DNA of 35,358 nt from an uncultured Erysipelotrichaceae bacterium (GCA_902780395.1 CACZFH010000015.1:1-35358); one strand, 5' to 3'. Counted from the stretch's first letter, positions 23,778 through 30,313 are shown. Made by a program: numbers and translations. Notes: generated by a model not told the origin, from the sequence alone.

Positions 23778-24088
23778 TGGAATTAGTAAAAGTAGAAAAT
23801 AATGAAATAGTTATAAGTCAAGATTTTATAAATGATTTTAAAGAGTTTCAAAAAATAAAATTAGCAATGGAATTGAAAGCAAAAGAGCTTAAAGAAGAAT
23901 TAAAAGAAGCAATGGAAAAAACAGGCAAAAAAGAAATATTATTAGATGGATTTAGTGCAACATATAGAAAAGGTAGTGTAAGAACAACTATTGATACAAA
24001 AAGATTAAAAGCAGAACAACCTGAAATAGCAAAACAATATGAAAAGACATCAGAAGCGAGTGCTAGTGTAGTGATTAAATGTGAATAA
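23777..24088 (+). CDS. Helical protein between ERF and nuclease
   Basis: 103 residues; starts in the ERF stop (TAATGG). The N-terminal coiled-coil segment (FKEFQKIKLAMELKAKELKE) and the C-terminal SATYRKGSVRTTIDTKRLKA, with Y-R-K-G and TIDxxRLK, are a pattern common next to YqaJ/Cas4-type nucleases in Bacillota phages. Probably a recombination partner; not proven by sequence. Confidence 0.65.
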   Translation: MELVKVENNEIVISQDFINDFKEFQKIKLAMELKAKELKEELKEAMEKTGKKEILLDGFSATYRKGSVRTTIDTKRLKAEQPEIAKQYEKTSEASASVVIKCE

Positions 24089-24650
24089 TGAAATAGAATA
24101 TGTAGAAGAAGGACATGTATATTTATACAAAGGTTTATACATTGTTCCTTCTGTAACACAAATATTAGAAAAGATATTTCCTGATAAATATAAGAATGTT
24201 CCACGTGAAACATTAATGAGAAAGGCATCATATGGATCACAAATACACCAATACATAGAACAATATGAAAAAGGAATAATAACAATAAAATTAAATTACA
24301 TTCAAGAGGCATCTTTTGGGCAGTATTTAAGGCTTAAAGATAAATATAATATAAATGTATTAGAACAAGAAAAAATAGTAAATTACAAGGATATTTATGC
24401 AGGTAGATATGATATGTTGGCTGAAATAAATGGAGAAATTTGGCTTATTGATATAAAAACTACTGCAAGTTTAGATAAAGAATATTTATCTTGGCAATTA
24501 AGTTTATATGAATATGCTGAAAAATTAAATGCCGACCATTTAGGTTCTATATGGCTACCAAAAAAAGATATAGGCAGATTAGTTGAAATAGAAAGAAAAA
24601 GTAAAAAAGAAATAAATAAGTTATTGGAGGAAGTAAAGAAATGGAAATGA
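24081..24650 (+). CDS. PD-(D/E)XK nuclease (RecB/Cas4-like exonuclease)
   Basis: 189 residues. The catalytic set is visible: D111 in AGRYDML, D124-x-K126 in LIDIKTT, and the Q/Y motif WQLSLYEYA just after. H63-like QIHQYIE lies in the helix before. This is the phage recombination exonuclease that makes single strands for the ERF annealing protein. It overlaps the gene before by eight bases and the next by ten. Confidence 0.9.
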   Translation: MNNEIEYVEEGHVYLYKGLYIVPSVTQILEKIFPDKYKNVPRETLMRKASYGSQIHQYIEQYEKGIITIKLNYIQEASFGQYLRLKDKYNINVLEQEKIVNYKDIYAGRYDMLAEINGEIWLIDIKTTASLDKEYLSWQLSLYEYAEKLNADHLGSIWLPKKDIGRLVEIERKSKKEINKLLEEVKKWK

Positions 24651-25057
24651 TAAAAATTATTGATTTATTAAAGTTATGTTACGCAGGTAAACAACCTAAA
24701 AGAGTGGGATTTAAAGGAGATATTTACGAATGTGAATATTCAAAAGCATTAGAAGAAAAGGCAAAAGATTGTCCTATACAATTTATATATAGAAATATTG
24801 AAAATAATGATGACTTTCTATTAAGAGAGTATGCAATTTCACTAGAGGATGAAGTTATGAAAATTGATGACAATATAAAAAGAACAAGAAGCACAGATAA
24901 AGTTTTATGTATAGAAACAGGTAAGGTATTTTCAAGCCCTACTGAAGCAGGACTATATTATGGCCATAAAAATGGTGATATGGTTTCAAGAGTTTGCAGA
25001 GGTGTACAAAAAGAAACAAAAGGATTACATTTTAAATATATAAAAGAAGGAGAATAA
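24641..25057 (+). CDS. Phage protein with fused NUMOD1-like C-terminal domain
   Basis: 138 residues. The N-terminal part (about 1-80: IIDLLKLCYAGKQPKRVGFK) resembles short phage proteins of unknown role. The C-terminal part (about 87-135: VLCIETGKVFSSPTEAGLYY, then SRVCRGVQKETKGLHFKYI) is the NUMOD1-type DNA-binding unit found at the ends of homing endonucleases. No HNH or GIY-YIG catalytic part is present. It looks like a capture of the binding unit by a resident gene. Confidence 0.8.
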   Translation: MEMIKIIDLLKLCYAGKQPKRVGFKGDIYECEYSKALEEKAKDCPIQFIYRNIENNDDFLLREYAISLEDEVMKIDDNIKRTRSTDKVLCIETGKVFSSPTEAGLYYGHKNGDMVSRVCRGVQKETKGLHFKYIKEGE

Positions 25058-25059
25058 AA

Positions 25060-25224
25060 ATGGGAATGAAAAACAAAATAGAAAAAATGGAAAAACAAAT
25101 AGAGTTTTTATATCAAGAAGTAGCAAGACAAAAGAAAGATTTAGAAGATAGTAATGATTTAATATTTTTCTTAACAAAACTAATAGCAAAAAGTAAAAAA
25201 GAAGAGGAGATAGAAGTATTATGA
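25060..25224 (+). CDS. Coiled-coil protein, 54 residues
   Basis: AAGGAGAATAAAA leads to ATG 25060. A helical, charged protein (KNKIEKMEKQIEFLYQEVAR) with a hydrophobic stretch DLIFFLTKLIAK. Its stop overlaps the SSB start (ATGATGA). Not recognised. Confidence 0.6.
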   Translation: MGMKNKIEKMEKQIEFLYQEVARQKKDLEDSNDLIFFLTKLIAKSKKEEEIEVL

Positions 25225-25643
25225 TGAACCAAGTAATATTAATAGGAAGAATAACAAAAGATATAGAATTAAGGCATTTTGAAAATGGTAATGCAGTAAT
25301 TAATTTTAGTTTAGCAGTGCCTAGAGATTACAAAAATTCAAACGGAGAATATGAAACAGATTTTATAGATATACAAGCAACAAACAAAATAGCAGAACTA
25401 ACAGCTGAATATTGTAAAAAAGGCGATTTAATAAGTGTTAGAGGTAGGCTTGAAAAGAAAGTATGGACAGATAAAGAAGATAAAAAGCATTATGAAACTT
25501 ATGTAAGATGCGATAAAGTTAGTTTTTTAAGCACCAAAAAAGAAGAAATAGACAATAAACAAGATCAGTATTATAATAGTATTAAGACAGAAGAAAATGC
25601 AACAAATAGTATAGAAATTGAAGATAGTGATTTACCATTTTAA
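25221..25643 (+). CDS. ssb: Single-stranded DNA-binding protein
   Basis: 140 residues. The OB-fold covers about 1-108 (NQVILIGRITKDIELRHFEN, FIDIQATNKIAE, GDLISVRGRLEKK); a linker rich in N, E and T follows; and the acidic end DSDLPF is the usual partner-binding tip. It coats single-stranded DNA in replication and recombination. It ends the early operon before a terminator. Confidence 0.96.
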   Translation: MMNQVILIGRITKDIELRHFENGNAVINFSLAVPRDYKNSNGEYETDFIDIQATNKIAELTAEYCKKGDLISVRGRLEKKVWTDKEDKKHYETYVRCDKVSFLSTKKEEIDNKQDQYYNSIKTEENATNSIEIEDSDLPF

Positions 25644-25734
25644 TTAACGGAAAAATCGGTATTTTAGATAAATTATTTATATTTTTCATTATTTTCTAAT
25701 CCATAGAAATATTACTTCTATTACTATATATTAA

Positions 25735-25762
25735 AGCTAATAACACCTTTCTTATATTAGCT
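25735..25762. repeat. Inverted repeat AGCTAATA/TATTAGCT
   Basis: Perfect 8-bp arms at 25735-25742 and 25755-25762 with a 12-base loop. It lies in the AT-rich gap (25644-25766) after SSB, which otherwise shows no gene. It could be an operator, or an RNA hairpin ahead of the terminator. Confidence 0.5.
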
Positions 25763-25766
25763 ATTA

Positions 25767-25808
25767 AAAAAGAGCGAGTTTGTAGCCGATGAGTTTGGCT
25801 CTTTTTTT
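25767..25808 (+). terminator. Rho-independent terminator after SSB
   Basis: Arms AAAAAGAGC (25767-25775) and GCTCTTTTT (25798-25806) are followed by further T. The T run merges with the next promoter. Within the loop AGCC (25784-25787) can pair with GGCT (25797-25800), competing with the main stem. Confidence 0.75.
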
Positions 25809-25834
25809 GACAATAATAAAAAAAGTGTTATAAT
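25807..25834 (+). promoter_or_regulatory. Promoter TTGACA-16-TATAAT
   Basis: The -35 is 25807-25812, made from the end of the terminator T run; the -10 is 25829-25834. It lacks the TCTAA box, so it may be regulated differently from the early promoters. It drives the third gene block. Confidence 0.82.
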
Positions 25835-25859
25835 TAAAATAGAAAAGGAGATTATCTAT

Positions 25860-26117
25860 ATGAGCATTGAAGTTGGATTATTAATAGCAATTGGTGGTTT
25901 TGTATTAAGTTTTGTTGTGGCTTTAACAACTTCAAAAAGAAATACTCAACAAGATAGTGAAAAAGAAGGATATCAATTAGGCATTTTAACGCAAAAATTA
26001 AATGATATAGATAAAAAACTTGAAAAAATAGAAAAAAAGTTAGATAATTATGATACAGATATAAGAAAAATAGCACAAGAAGAAATAGAAAAGCATGTTC
26101 TTAAATATCATAGTTAA
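25860..26117 (+). CDS. Membrane-anchored coiled-coil protein
   Basis: 85 residues. One N-terminal transmembrane helix (SIEVGLLIAIGGFVLSFVVA), then a long coiled coil (about 45-80: KLNDIDKKLEKIEKKLDNYD). AAAAGGAG precedes the ATG. This layout is shared by XhlA/holin-associated and phage membrane scaffolding proteins. First gene of the third block. Confidence 0.65.
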   Translation: MSIEVGLLIAIGGFVLSFVVALTTSKRNTQQDSEKEGYQLGILTQKLNDIDKKLEKIEKKLDNYDTDIRKIAQEEIEKHVLKYHS

Positions 26118-26128
26118 GGAGGGGTGGT

Positions 26129-26422
26129 ATGAAAGAAGAAATAAACGCATTGAAGCAAGAAGTAAAAGAAATTGAACAAGATGGATTTGCACTTGAAATA
26201 GTAAAAGATTATAAAAGACAGAATAAAAGACAATTCATAATAATAATCGTACTAATAATGTGTTGGTTTGTAACTGGTGCTTATTTAGTATATTTATTAA
26301 ATGATATAGGTACAGTAGAAACAACAACCGAAACAGAAACATACGATCAAGATATAAATGACACAGGAGATATAGACAACTCCACTATAAACAATGGAGG
26401 TGTTATAAATGGCACGAATTAA
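26129..26422 (+). CDS. Single-pass membrane protein with acidic low-complexity tail
   Basis: 97 residues: an N-terminal coiled coil (1-35), a transmembrane helix at about 38-60 (FIIIIVLIMCWFVTGAYLVY), then a T/E/D/N/G-rich tail that would lie on the other side of the membrane. AGGAGGGG precedes the ATG. Its end overlaps the basic mini-protein by 14 bases. Function unknown. Confidence 0.65.
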   Translation: MKEEINALKQEVKEIEQDGFALEIVKDYKRQNKRQFIIIIVLIMCWFVTGAYLVYLLNDIGTVETTTETETYDQDINDTGDIDNSTINNGGVINGTN

Positions 26423-26498
26423 GCAAAGATATACAAGAACAAAAACTACTACAAGGAGAAGATATAGGAAATCACAACAAAAGAAGAAAAAGAGGTAG
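26409..26498 (+). CDS. Extremely basic mini-protein, 29 residues
   Basis: MARIKQRYTRTKTTTRRRYR then KSQQKKKKR: 15 of 29 residues are K or R. GGAGGTG at 26396-26402 serves ATG 26409, inside the end of the gene before in another frame. The composition is protamine-like and suggests nucleic-acid binding. No known family. Confidence 0.65.
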   Translation: MARIKQRYTRTKTTTRRRYRKSQQKKKKR

Positions 26499-26502
26499 TT
26501 AT

Positions 26503-26703
26503 ATGATGAAACTAGAATTTACAAAACAAGAAGTCGAATATATAAAATCAAAGATATATTTAAGTCAAAGACAAGAAAAAATTTTTGAATATAGATTAAA
26601 GGAAATACCTATTTTTGAAATGGCTGAAAAAGAAAATTGCAGTGAAAGTACTATAAACAGAGAATTAAATAAGATAAAAAAGAAGATTATGAAAGTAATT
26701 TGA
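26503..26703 (+). CDS. Sigma-region-4-like helix-turn-helix protein
   Basis: 66 residues. The C-terminal half reads LSQRQEKIFEYRLKEIPIFE and MAEKENCSESTINRELNKIK: a helix-turn-helix of the sigma region 4/LuxR kind. Second-position ATG 26506 is an equal start. Late-gene activators in Gram-positive phages are often of this type, but the target cannot be read from here. A terminator follows. Confidence 0.75.
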   Translation: MMKLEFTKQEVEYIKSKIYLSQRQEKIFEYRLKEIPIFEMAEKENCSESTINRELNKIKKKIMKVI

Positions 26704-26736
26704 TAGAAATTTGGTTATAAAATAGAGAAGAACTAG

Positions 26737-26760
26737 ACACGTCATGAACGTGTTTTTTTT
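26737..26760 (+). terminator. Rho-independent terminator ACACGT/ACGTGT
   Basis: Stem ACACGT (26737-26742) and ACGTGT (26748-26753), loop CATGA, followed by a run of eight T to 26760. It lies 33 bases after the regulator gene and before a structured leader with no clear promoter of its own, so it may be leaky or controlled. Confidence 0.82.
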
Positions 26761-26773
26761 GTTATGATTTAAG

Positions 26774-26791
26774 TGTAGGAGAAATCCTACA
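26774..26791 (+). promoter_or_regulatory. Perfect GNRA-capped hairpin in leader
   Basis: TGTAGGA (26774-26780), GAAA loop, TCCTACA (26785-26791): 7 bp without mismatch. It lies between two terminator-like structures and carries no gene. The GAAA tetraloop suggests selection as RNA. Confidence 0.6.
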
Positions 26792-26805
26792 AATATTTAT
26801 GAAAG

Positions 26806-26871
26806 GAGCAAACAATATTCCAAAATCCAGTGAGGTAATGGTGGCTTATTATAAGCAAGTTTGTTCTTTTT
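26806..26871 (+). promoter_or_regulatory. Terminator-like attenuator with large loop upstream of 26891 gene
   Basis: GAGCAAAC (26806-26813) pairs with GTTTGTTC (26859-26866) through one G-U pair, and TTTTTATTTT follows. The 45-base loop holds a smaller hairpin GCTTA/TAAGC (26844-26848, 26852-26856). The ribosome site AGGAGG of the next gene is ten bases on. It looks like an attenuator or control RNA for the downstream structural cassette. Confidence 0.55.
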
Positions 26872-26890
26872 ATTTTATAAGGAGGAAATT

Positions 26891-27091
26891 ATGAAAGAAA
26901 GAATTGAAGAAAAATTATTAAAAAATATTGAAAGAATATTAGAAAAGGAAGAATTAACACCATCTGATGTAGCAATATTGAAAGAAAAATTAAGTGATAT
27001 TAAATTTGAAGAAACAAAAGAAGAAGATGAAGCAAAAAGAAAAGAAGTAATGGAAATTCTTATGAGTAACGGTTTTAGTAGTGTGAGGTAG
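26891..27091 (+). CDS. Charged helical protein, 66 residues
   Basis: ATG 26891 follows AAGGAGG; the open frame back to 26861 lies in the attenuator and has no ribosome site. Two or three helices rich in E and K (EKLLKNIERILEKEELTPSD), ending MSNGFSSVR. Resembles small phage proteins that lie before virion accessory genes. Function unknown. Confidence 0.6.
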   Translation: MKERIEEKLLKNIERILEKEELTPSDVAILKEKLSDIKFEETKEEDEAKRKEVMEILMSNGFSSVR

Positions 27092-27093
27092 TT

Positions 27094-27210
27094 ATGAATG
27101 ATAATACTTGGGTAATGATGATATTAACAATATTATCTGCTGGAACATCATATAAAAAAGAATATATAAATTATATGGTTGAATATAAAAAATATGGAGA
27201 TGATGAATAA
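27094..27210 (+). CDS. Small protein with hydrophobic start, 38 residues
   Basis: Fits exactly between its neighbours: two bases after the previous stop, and its stop overlaps the next ATG (TAATG). NTWVMMILTILSAGTSYKKE may be a short membrane anchor, then a Y/K/E-rich end. No family recognised. Confidence 0.5.
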   Translation: MNDNTWVMMILTILSAGTSYKKEYINYMVEYKKYGDDE

Positions 27211-27734
27211 TGTATAACAATCCGTATATGAATGGGTATAATCCAAATTTAATGCAACAAAGTATAAATGACAAAATAGATAACGAAATAGCAAAATTAC
27301 AACAAATGAAAAATCACAATACAAATCAACCTGCTATTAATCAAACATTTCAATTAGCACCTAATAGTAATGGAATTAAGTTTGTAAACAATATAGATGA
27401 TGTTCAAAAAGAATTTGCTATTAGTGAAACACCATTTATTAACAAAGATTATTCCACATTATGGATTAAAAATGCTAAAGGAGAAATAAGAACATTTGAA
27501 TTAAATGAAGTAATTCCAAAAGATGAAAAAGATATTTTAATAGAAAAATTACAGTCACAAATAGATAATTTAAGTAATCAAATTAAGGAGATGAATTACA
27601 ATGAACAACAATATGCTAAATCAAATGATGAAAGCGGGAATGAATATGAAAGTGAACAACTTATTGAACCAGTTAAAAGTTCGAAATCCTCAAATGTTTC
27701 AAGTAATAGAACAAGCAAGCCAAAATCAAAGTAA
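27210..27734 (+). CDS. Probable virion-associated protein, 174 residues
   Basis: The N-terminus is N/Y/Q-rich (YNNPYMNGYNPNLMQQSIND); the conserved core is IKFVNNIDDVQKEFAISETP, then FINKDYSTLWIKNAKGEIRT. This pattern recurs in gut Bacillota phages (from memory), beside head-fibre genes. The C-terminal 45 residues (S/N/K/E-rich) are disordered and overlap the next gene in another frame for 134 bases. Role unknown, structural from context. Confidence 0.65.
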   Translation: MYNNPYMNGYNPNLMQQSINDKIDNEIAKLQQMKNHNTNQPAINQTFQLAPNSNGIKFVNNIDDVQKEFAISETPFINKDYSTLWIKNAKGEIRTFELNEVIPKDEKDILIEKLQSQIDNLSNQIKEMNYNEQQYAKSNDESGNEYESEQLIEPVKSSKSSNVSSNRTSKPKSK

Positions 27735-27864
27735 TCCAATGGATTTATTAAAACAAGTTACTGGAAATTATACTCCCGAGCAAATGAAAAATTTTTATAG
27801 TGTAGCTCAATATATGGGTTGCCCTAATGACGTTTTAAATCAAATACAAGCTCAATTAAATTAG
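27601..27864 (+). CDS. Helical protein overlapping the previous gene, 87 residues
   Basis: AAGGAG at 27585-27590 precedes ATG 27601. The product is M/N/Q-rich and helical (NPQMFQVIEQASQNQSNPMD, then YTPEQMKNFYSVAQYMGCPN), like small scaffold-like or chaperone-like proteins seen in phage accessory modules. The first 134 bases run in the +1 frame under the disordered tail of the gene before. Confidence 0.7.
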   Translation: MNNNMLNQMMKAGMNMKVNNLLNQLKVRNPQMFQVIEQASQNQSNPMDLLKQVTGNYTPEQMKNFYSVAQYMGCPNDVLNQIQAQLN

Positions 27865-27914
27865 GTATCAACATTTATATGTTTGATATAGATTAAAAGA
27901 AAGGAGAGAAAATT

Positions 27915-28706
27915 ATGAATGGTAATTCAACAGGTGTAATTCCTACCTTTGATGTTTCAGGTAATGGAAACAATGGAGGTTGGGGTGGTTCTATGGGTGA
28001 ATGGATTATCGGATTAGTTGCACTAGGTATGCTAGGTAATGGTGGTTTATTTGGTGGCTTTGGTGGTGGCAATGGAATGTATGAATTTCCATGGCTATTA
28101 GCTGGTCAAAATGGAATAAACAACAATACTGACAACGGATTTGATAATTTACATTTAAGTAACCAAATAGAAGGAACTAGAGACGCTATTAACGGAATTT
28201 CAGCACAATTATGTAATGGATTTAATGGAATAAACACTAGCATACTAACTAGTATGAATGACCTTAATACTTCATTCTTAAATTGTTGCTGTGAAAATCG
28301 TTTGGGTAATTGCCAAACTCAAAACACTATTGTTAGTGAAGCTGCTGCTACAAGATTTGCTGATGCCAATAATACTAGAGATATTATAACAAGTCAAACT
28401 CAAGGCACACAAGCTATTCTTGACAAACTATGTCAATTAGAATTAGACGGTGTTAAAGCTCAAGTAGAAGCTAAAAATGACCGTATTGACGAATTAAACA
28501 GACAATTAACAATGGCTGATTTAAGAGCTAGTCAAACTGCTCAAAATGCGTTTATTTCTCAAGGATTTGCAAATGAAGTTGACGCACTTTATAACAGATT
28601 AAATACTTGTCCAGTTCCAACAACACCAGTATATGGTAGAACACCAATATTTACTTGCAATGGTGGATGTGGTTGTGGAATGAATACAACAAGTCAATTT
28701 ATTTAA
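27915..28706 (+). CDS. Gly-rich and Cys-rich protein of the gut-phage accessory module
   Basis: 263 residues. A Gly/Trp-rich hydrophobic segment (about 20-52: GEWIIGLVALGMLGNGGLFG) may insert in a membrane. Then comes a helical coiled region with CCCEN and NCQTQ (about 122-132), a long helix (QLELDGVKAQVEAKNDRIDE) and a Cys-rich end CNGGCGCG (about 249-256). I know this arrangement from many Bacillota gut phages, always unassigned. Clustered cysteines suggest disulfides or metal. Virion or cell-surface role inferred from neighbours. AAAGGAGAG precedes the ATG. Confidence 0.7.
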   Translation: MNGNSTGVIPTFDVSGNGNNGGWGGSMGEWIIGLVALGMLGNGGLFGGFGGGNGMYEFPWLLAGQNGINNNTDNGFDNLHLSNQIEGTRDAINGISAQLCNGFNGINTSILTSMNDLNTSFLNCCCENRLGNCQTQNTIVSEAAATRFADANNTRDIITSQTQGTQAILDKLCQLELDGVKAQVEAKNDRIDELNRQLTMADLRASQTAQNAFISQGFANEVDALYNRLNTCPVPTTPVYGRTPIFTCNGGCGCGMNTTSQFI

Positions 28707-28756
28707 TAGCATAGAGTTGAATACAACTGCCTGATTACAGGAACTTGCTAATTTTT
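28707..28756 (+). ncRNA. Three-way-junction RNA with T run, terminator-like
   Basis: TAGCA (28707-28711) pairs with TGCTA (28746-28750). Two hairpins lie inside: AGTTG/CAACT (28715-28719, 28724-28728) and CCTG/CAGG (28730-28733, 28738-28741). A T run (28752-28756) follows. It begins at the base after the stop codon. It may be a branched terminator or a regulatory RNA. Confidence 0.6.
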
Positions 28757-28792
28757 AAGAGAATAGGCATAGTTCTGTTCTCTTTATTTTAT
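28757..28792 (+). terminator. Second terminator-like hairpin before the head-fibre gene
   Basis: AAGAGAA (28757-28763) pairs with TTCTCTT (28778-28784), 14-base loop, then TATTTTAT. It sits just before the ribosome site AAAGGAGAG of 28808. It shares TTCT-x-TTTATTTTAT with the attenuator at 26806-26871, so the two leaders may be related. Confidence 0.55.
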
Positions 28793-28807
28793 GAAAGGAG
28801 AGATTTT

Positions 28808-29269
28808 ATGATAGAAACAATTATTAATGAACCATTAGTATTACCAAGTAATGCAAGTCCAATAACTTTTGATGAAACAGATATAAGGACAAGATGTGCT
28901 TCTTGTAATGGTTGGTTAGATTATTCAAATGGTAATCCTAATTTTAAGATATTTGGGAATGGATATACAGGTTATTATGATGTAGAATTTAGTGCTTCTG
29001 TTAGTACTGCAACTGCTGGTGTTGTTGCAATAGGTTTATTTCAAGATGGTGTTTTAATTCCTGATACAGTTCGTGCTGTTACTATTGCAGCAGCAGATGA
29101 TTATGAAACTGTTTCTTTTGACAAAAAATTAAGAGTGTGTCCTAGAGGAACTACAAACATAAGTGTACAAAGTGTTCCAAGTGTTCCAACACCAACTACA
29201 CCAACAACACCAATAGCAACTACACAAGCAATTATAACTAATGCTACATTTAGCATAAGTAGAATTTAA
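28808..29269 (+). CDS. Head-fibre-like protein with beta-sandwich domain
   Basis: 153 residues from ATG 28808 (AAAGGAGAG upstream; the frame is open back to 28745 without a ribosome site). It holds a CxxC (C30/C33), beta strands typical of TNF/BclA-like jelly rolls (YYDVEFSASVSTATAGVVAI, GLFQDGVLIPDTVRA), then a P/T-rich linker with repeats of V-P-S and T-P (about 121-135) and a final strand. Such proteins decorate phage heads. The call rests on pattern, not on a proven homologue. Confidence 0.65.
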   Translation: MIETIINEPLVLPSNASPITFDETDIRTRCASCNGWLDYSNGNPNFKIFGNGYTGYYDVEFSASVSTATAGVVAIGLFQDGVLIPDTVRAVTIAAADDYETVSFDKKLRVCPRGTTNISVQSVPSVPTPTTPTTPIATTQAIITNATFSISRI

Positions 29270-29469
29270 TGAATAATAATATAAATAACATTTCATTTTT
29301 GCTACAATTATATAGTTTAGAAATACTACTTAAAGACTACAATAACAGCGATTTAATGCAAGAATTACAAACGCAAGATGAAAAGTATTTTAATACTATA
29401 ATTAAGCAGAATGAGCAAATATTGAGCCTTTTACGAAAGGAGGATACTGATGGAAGAAAAACTAATTAA
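29269..29469 (+). CDS. Small helical protein, 66 residues
   Basis: Start inside the previous stop (TTAATGAAT). N-rich beginning, then a helix (ISFLLQLYSLEILLKDYNNS) and a charged end. It overlaps the next gene by 20 bases. No family recognised. Confidence 0.55.
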   Translation: MNNNINNISFLLQLYSLEILLKDYNNSDLMQELQTQDEKYFNTIIKQNEQILSLLRKEDTDGRKTN

Positions 29470-29911
29470 AACAGCTGATGAATATATAGAAAAGTTGTTA
29501 AAAGAAGAACTAACTACTGAAAGTTTAGAAAATTTATATAAACTTACAAAAATAAAACATATAGCAAAGGAGGATAAAGATATGTACGGAAATTATGGAA
29601 ATTATGGTGGTCGCAGAGCTGGATATGATACTTATGGTCGCGATAGCTATGGTGAATATGGCAGAGGAAGTTATGGAAGAAGAGGATATGATATGAAATA
29701 TCGTGGTGATGAATACATGGGAAGAATGCATGATGAATATGGCAGATACATGGAAAGCAGAGAAAGATACGGAGCAGGAGAAGAAACAGACAAGTCCTTC
29801 CACTACATGGTAAAAGCACTTGAAGATTTTATTAAAGTACTTGAAGAAGAAGCAGAAACACCACAACAAAAACAACAACTAATGCAAGCATTACAAAATA
29901 GTATGAGATAG
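29450..29911 (+). CDS. Tyr/Gly/Arg-rich protein with helical C-terminus; possible internal start at 29582
   Basis: 153 residues. Residues 1-44 are a helical charged segment. Residues 45-100 are low complexity (YGNYGNYGGRRAGYDTYGRD and more). The C-terminus, after ERYGAGEETDKSFHY, is helical (LEDFIKVLEEEAETPQQKQQ). AAGGAGG precedes ATG 29450, but a second strong AAAGGAGG stands before ATG 29582 (M45), so a shorter 109-residue form may be made as well. Tyr/Gly/Arg repeats resemble proteins that bind RNA or self-associate; role unknown. Confidence 0.65.
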   Translation: MEEKLIKTADEYIEKLLKEELTTESLENLYKLTKIKHIAKEDKDMYGNYGNYGGRRAGYDTYGRDSYGEYGRGSYGRRGYDMKYRGDEYMGRMHDEYGRYMESRERYGAGEETDKSFHYMVKALEDFIKVLEEEAETPQQKQQLMQALQNSMR

Positions 29912-29912
29912 T

Positions 29913-30272
29913 ATGAGATATTATTTTTATAATGCTAATAGTCATAACAATTTTATTGATGATTGCTTTCCTAGGGCTTATTCAATAGTAATGGATATAA
30001 CATGGAAAGAAGCATATAAAGAATTATGTAAAAGTGCAATGGAACAAGGTCAAATGATGGATAATGTTATTTTTGTAAGAGGTTTTTTAGATAAAAAGTT
30101 TAATAGAATACCTTTTACAGAAACATATATAGGAGAATTTGCAGAAAATCATCCTATTGGTAAATATTTGATAACTACTGATAATCATATAACAGCTTGT
30201 GTTGATGGTTATATTATTGACACTTGGAATTGTACTAATAAAAAAATTGAATATATATGGAAAGTCAGGTAA
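29913..30272 (+). CDS. Papain-like cysteine peptidase candidate
   Basis: 119 residues. C18 in DDCFPRAYSI, H92 in DNHITACVDG and D103 in IIDTWNC are spaced as the Cys-His-Asp triad of papain-like peptidases and transglutaminases. Conserved GKYLITTDNH precedes the His. Related proteins accompany head-fibre modules in gut phages, from memory. It might process a virion protein or a host target; the substrate is unknown. It ends the third gene block, five bases before the next -35. Confidence 0.65.
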   Translation: MRYYFYNANSHNNFIDDCFPRAYSIVMDITWKEAYKELCKSAMEQGQMMDNVIFVRGFLDKKFNRIPFTETYIGEFAENHPIGKYLITTDNHITACVDGYIIDTWNCTNKKIEYIWKVR

Positions 30273-30277
30273 TATAC

Positions 30278-30305
30278 TTGACTTTTTCTAATAAAGTAGT
30301 ATAAT
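30278..30305 (+). promoter_or_regulatory. Promoter TTGACT-16-TATAAT with TTTTCTAATA box
   Basis: The -35 is 30278-30283, the box 30284-30293, the -10 30300-30305. Transcription should start at about 30312, right before the pseudoknot. It drives the endonuclease at 30364. Confidence 0.82.
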
Positions 30306-30313
30306 TAAATTGT

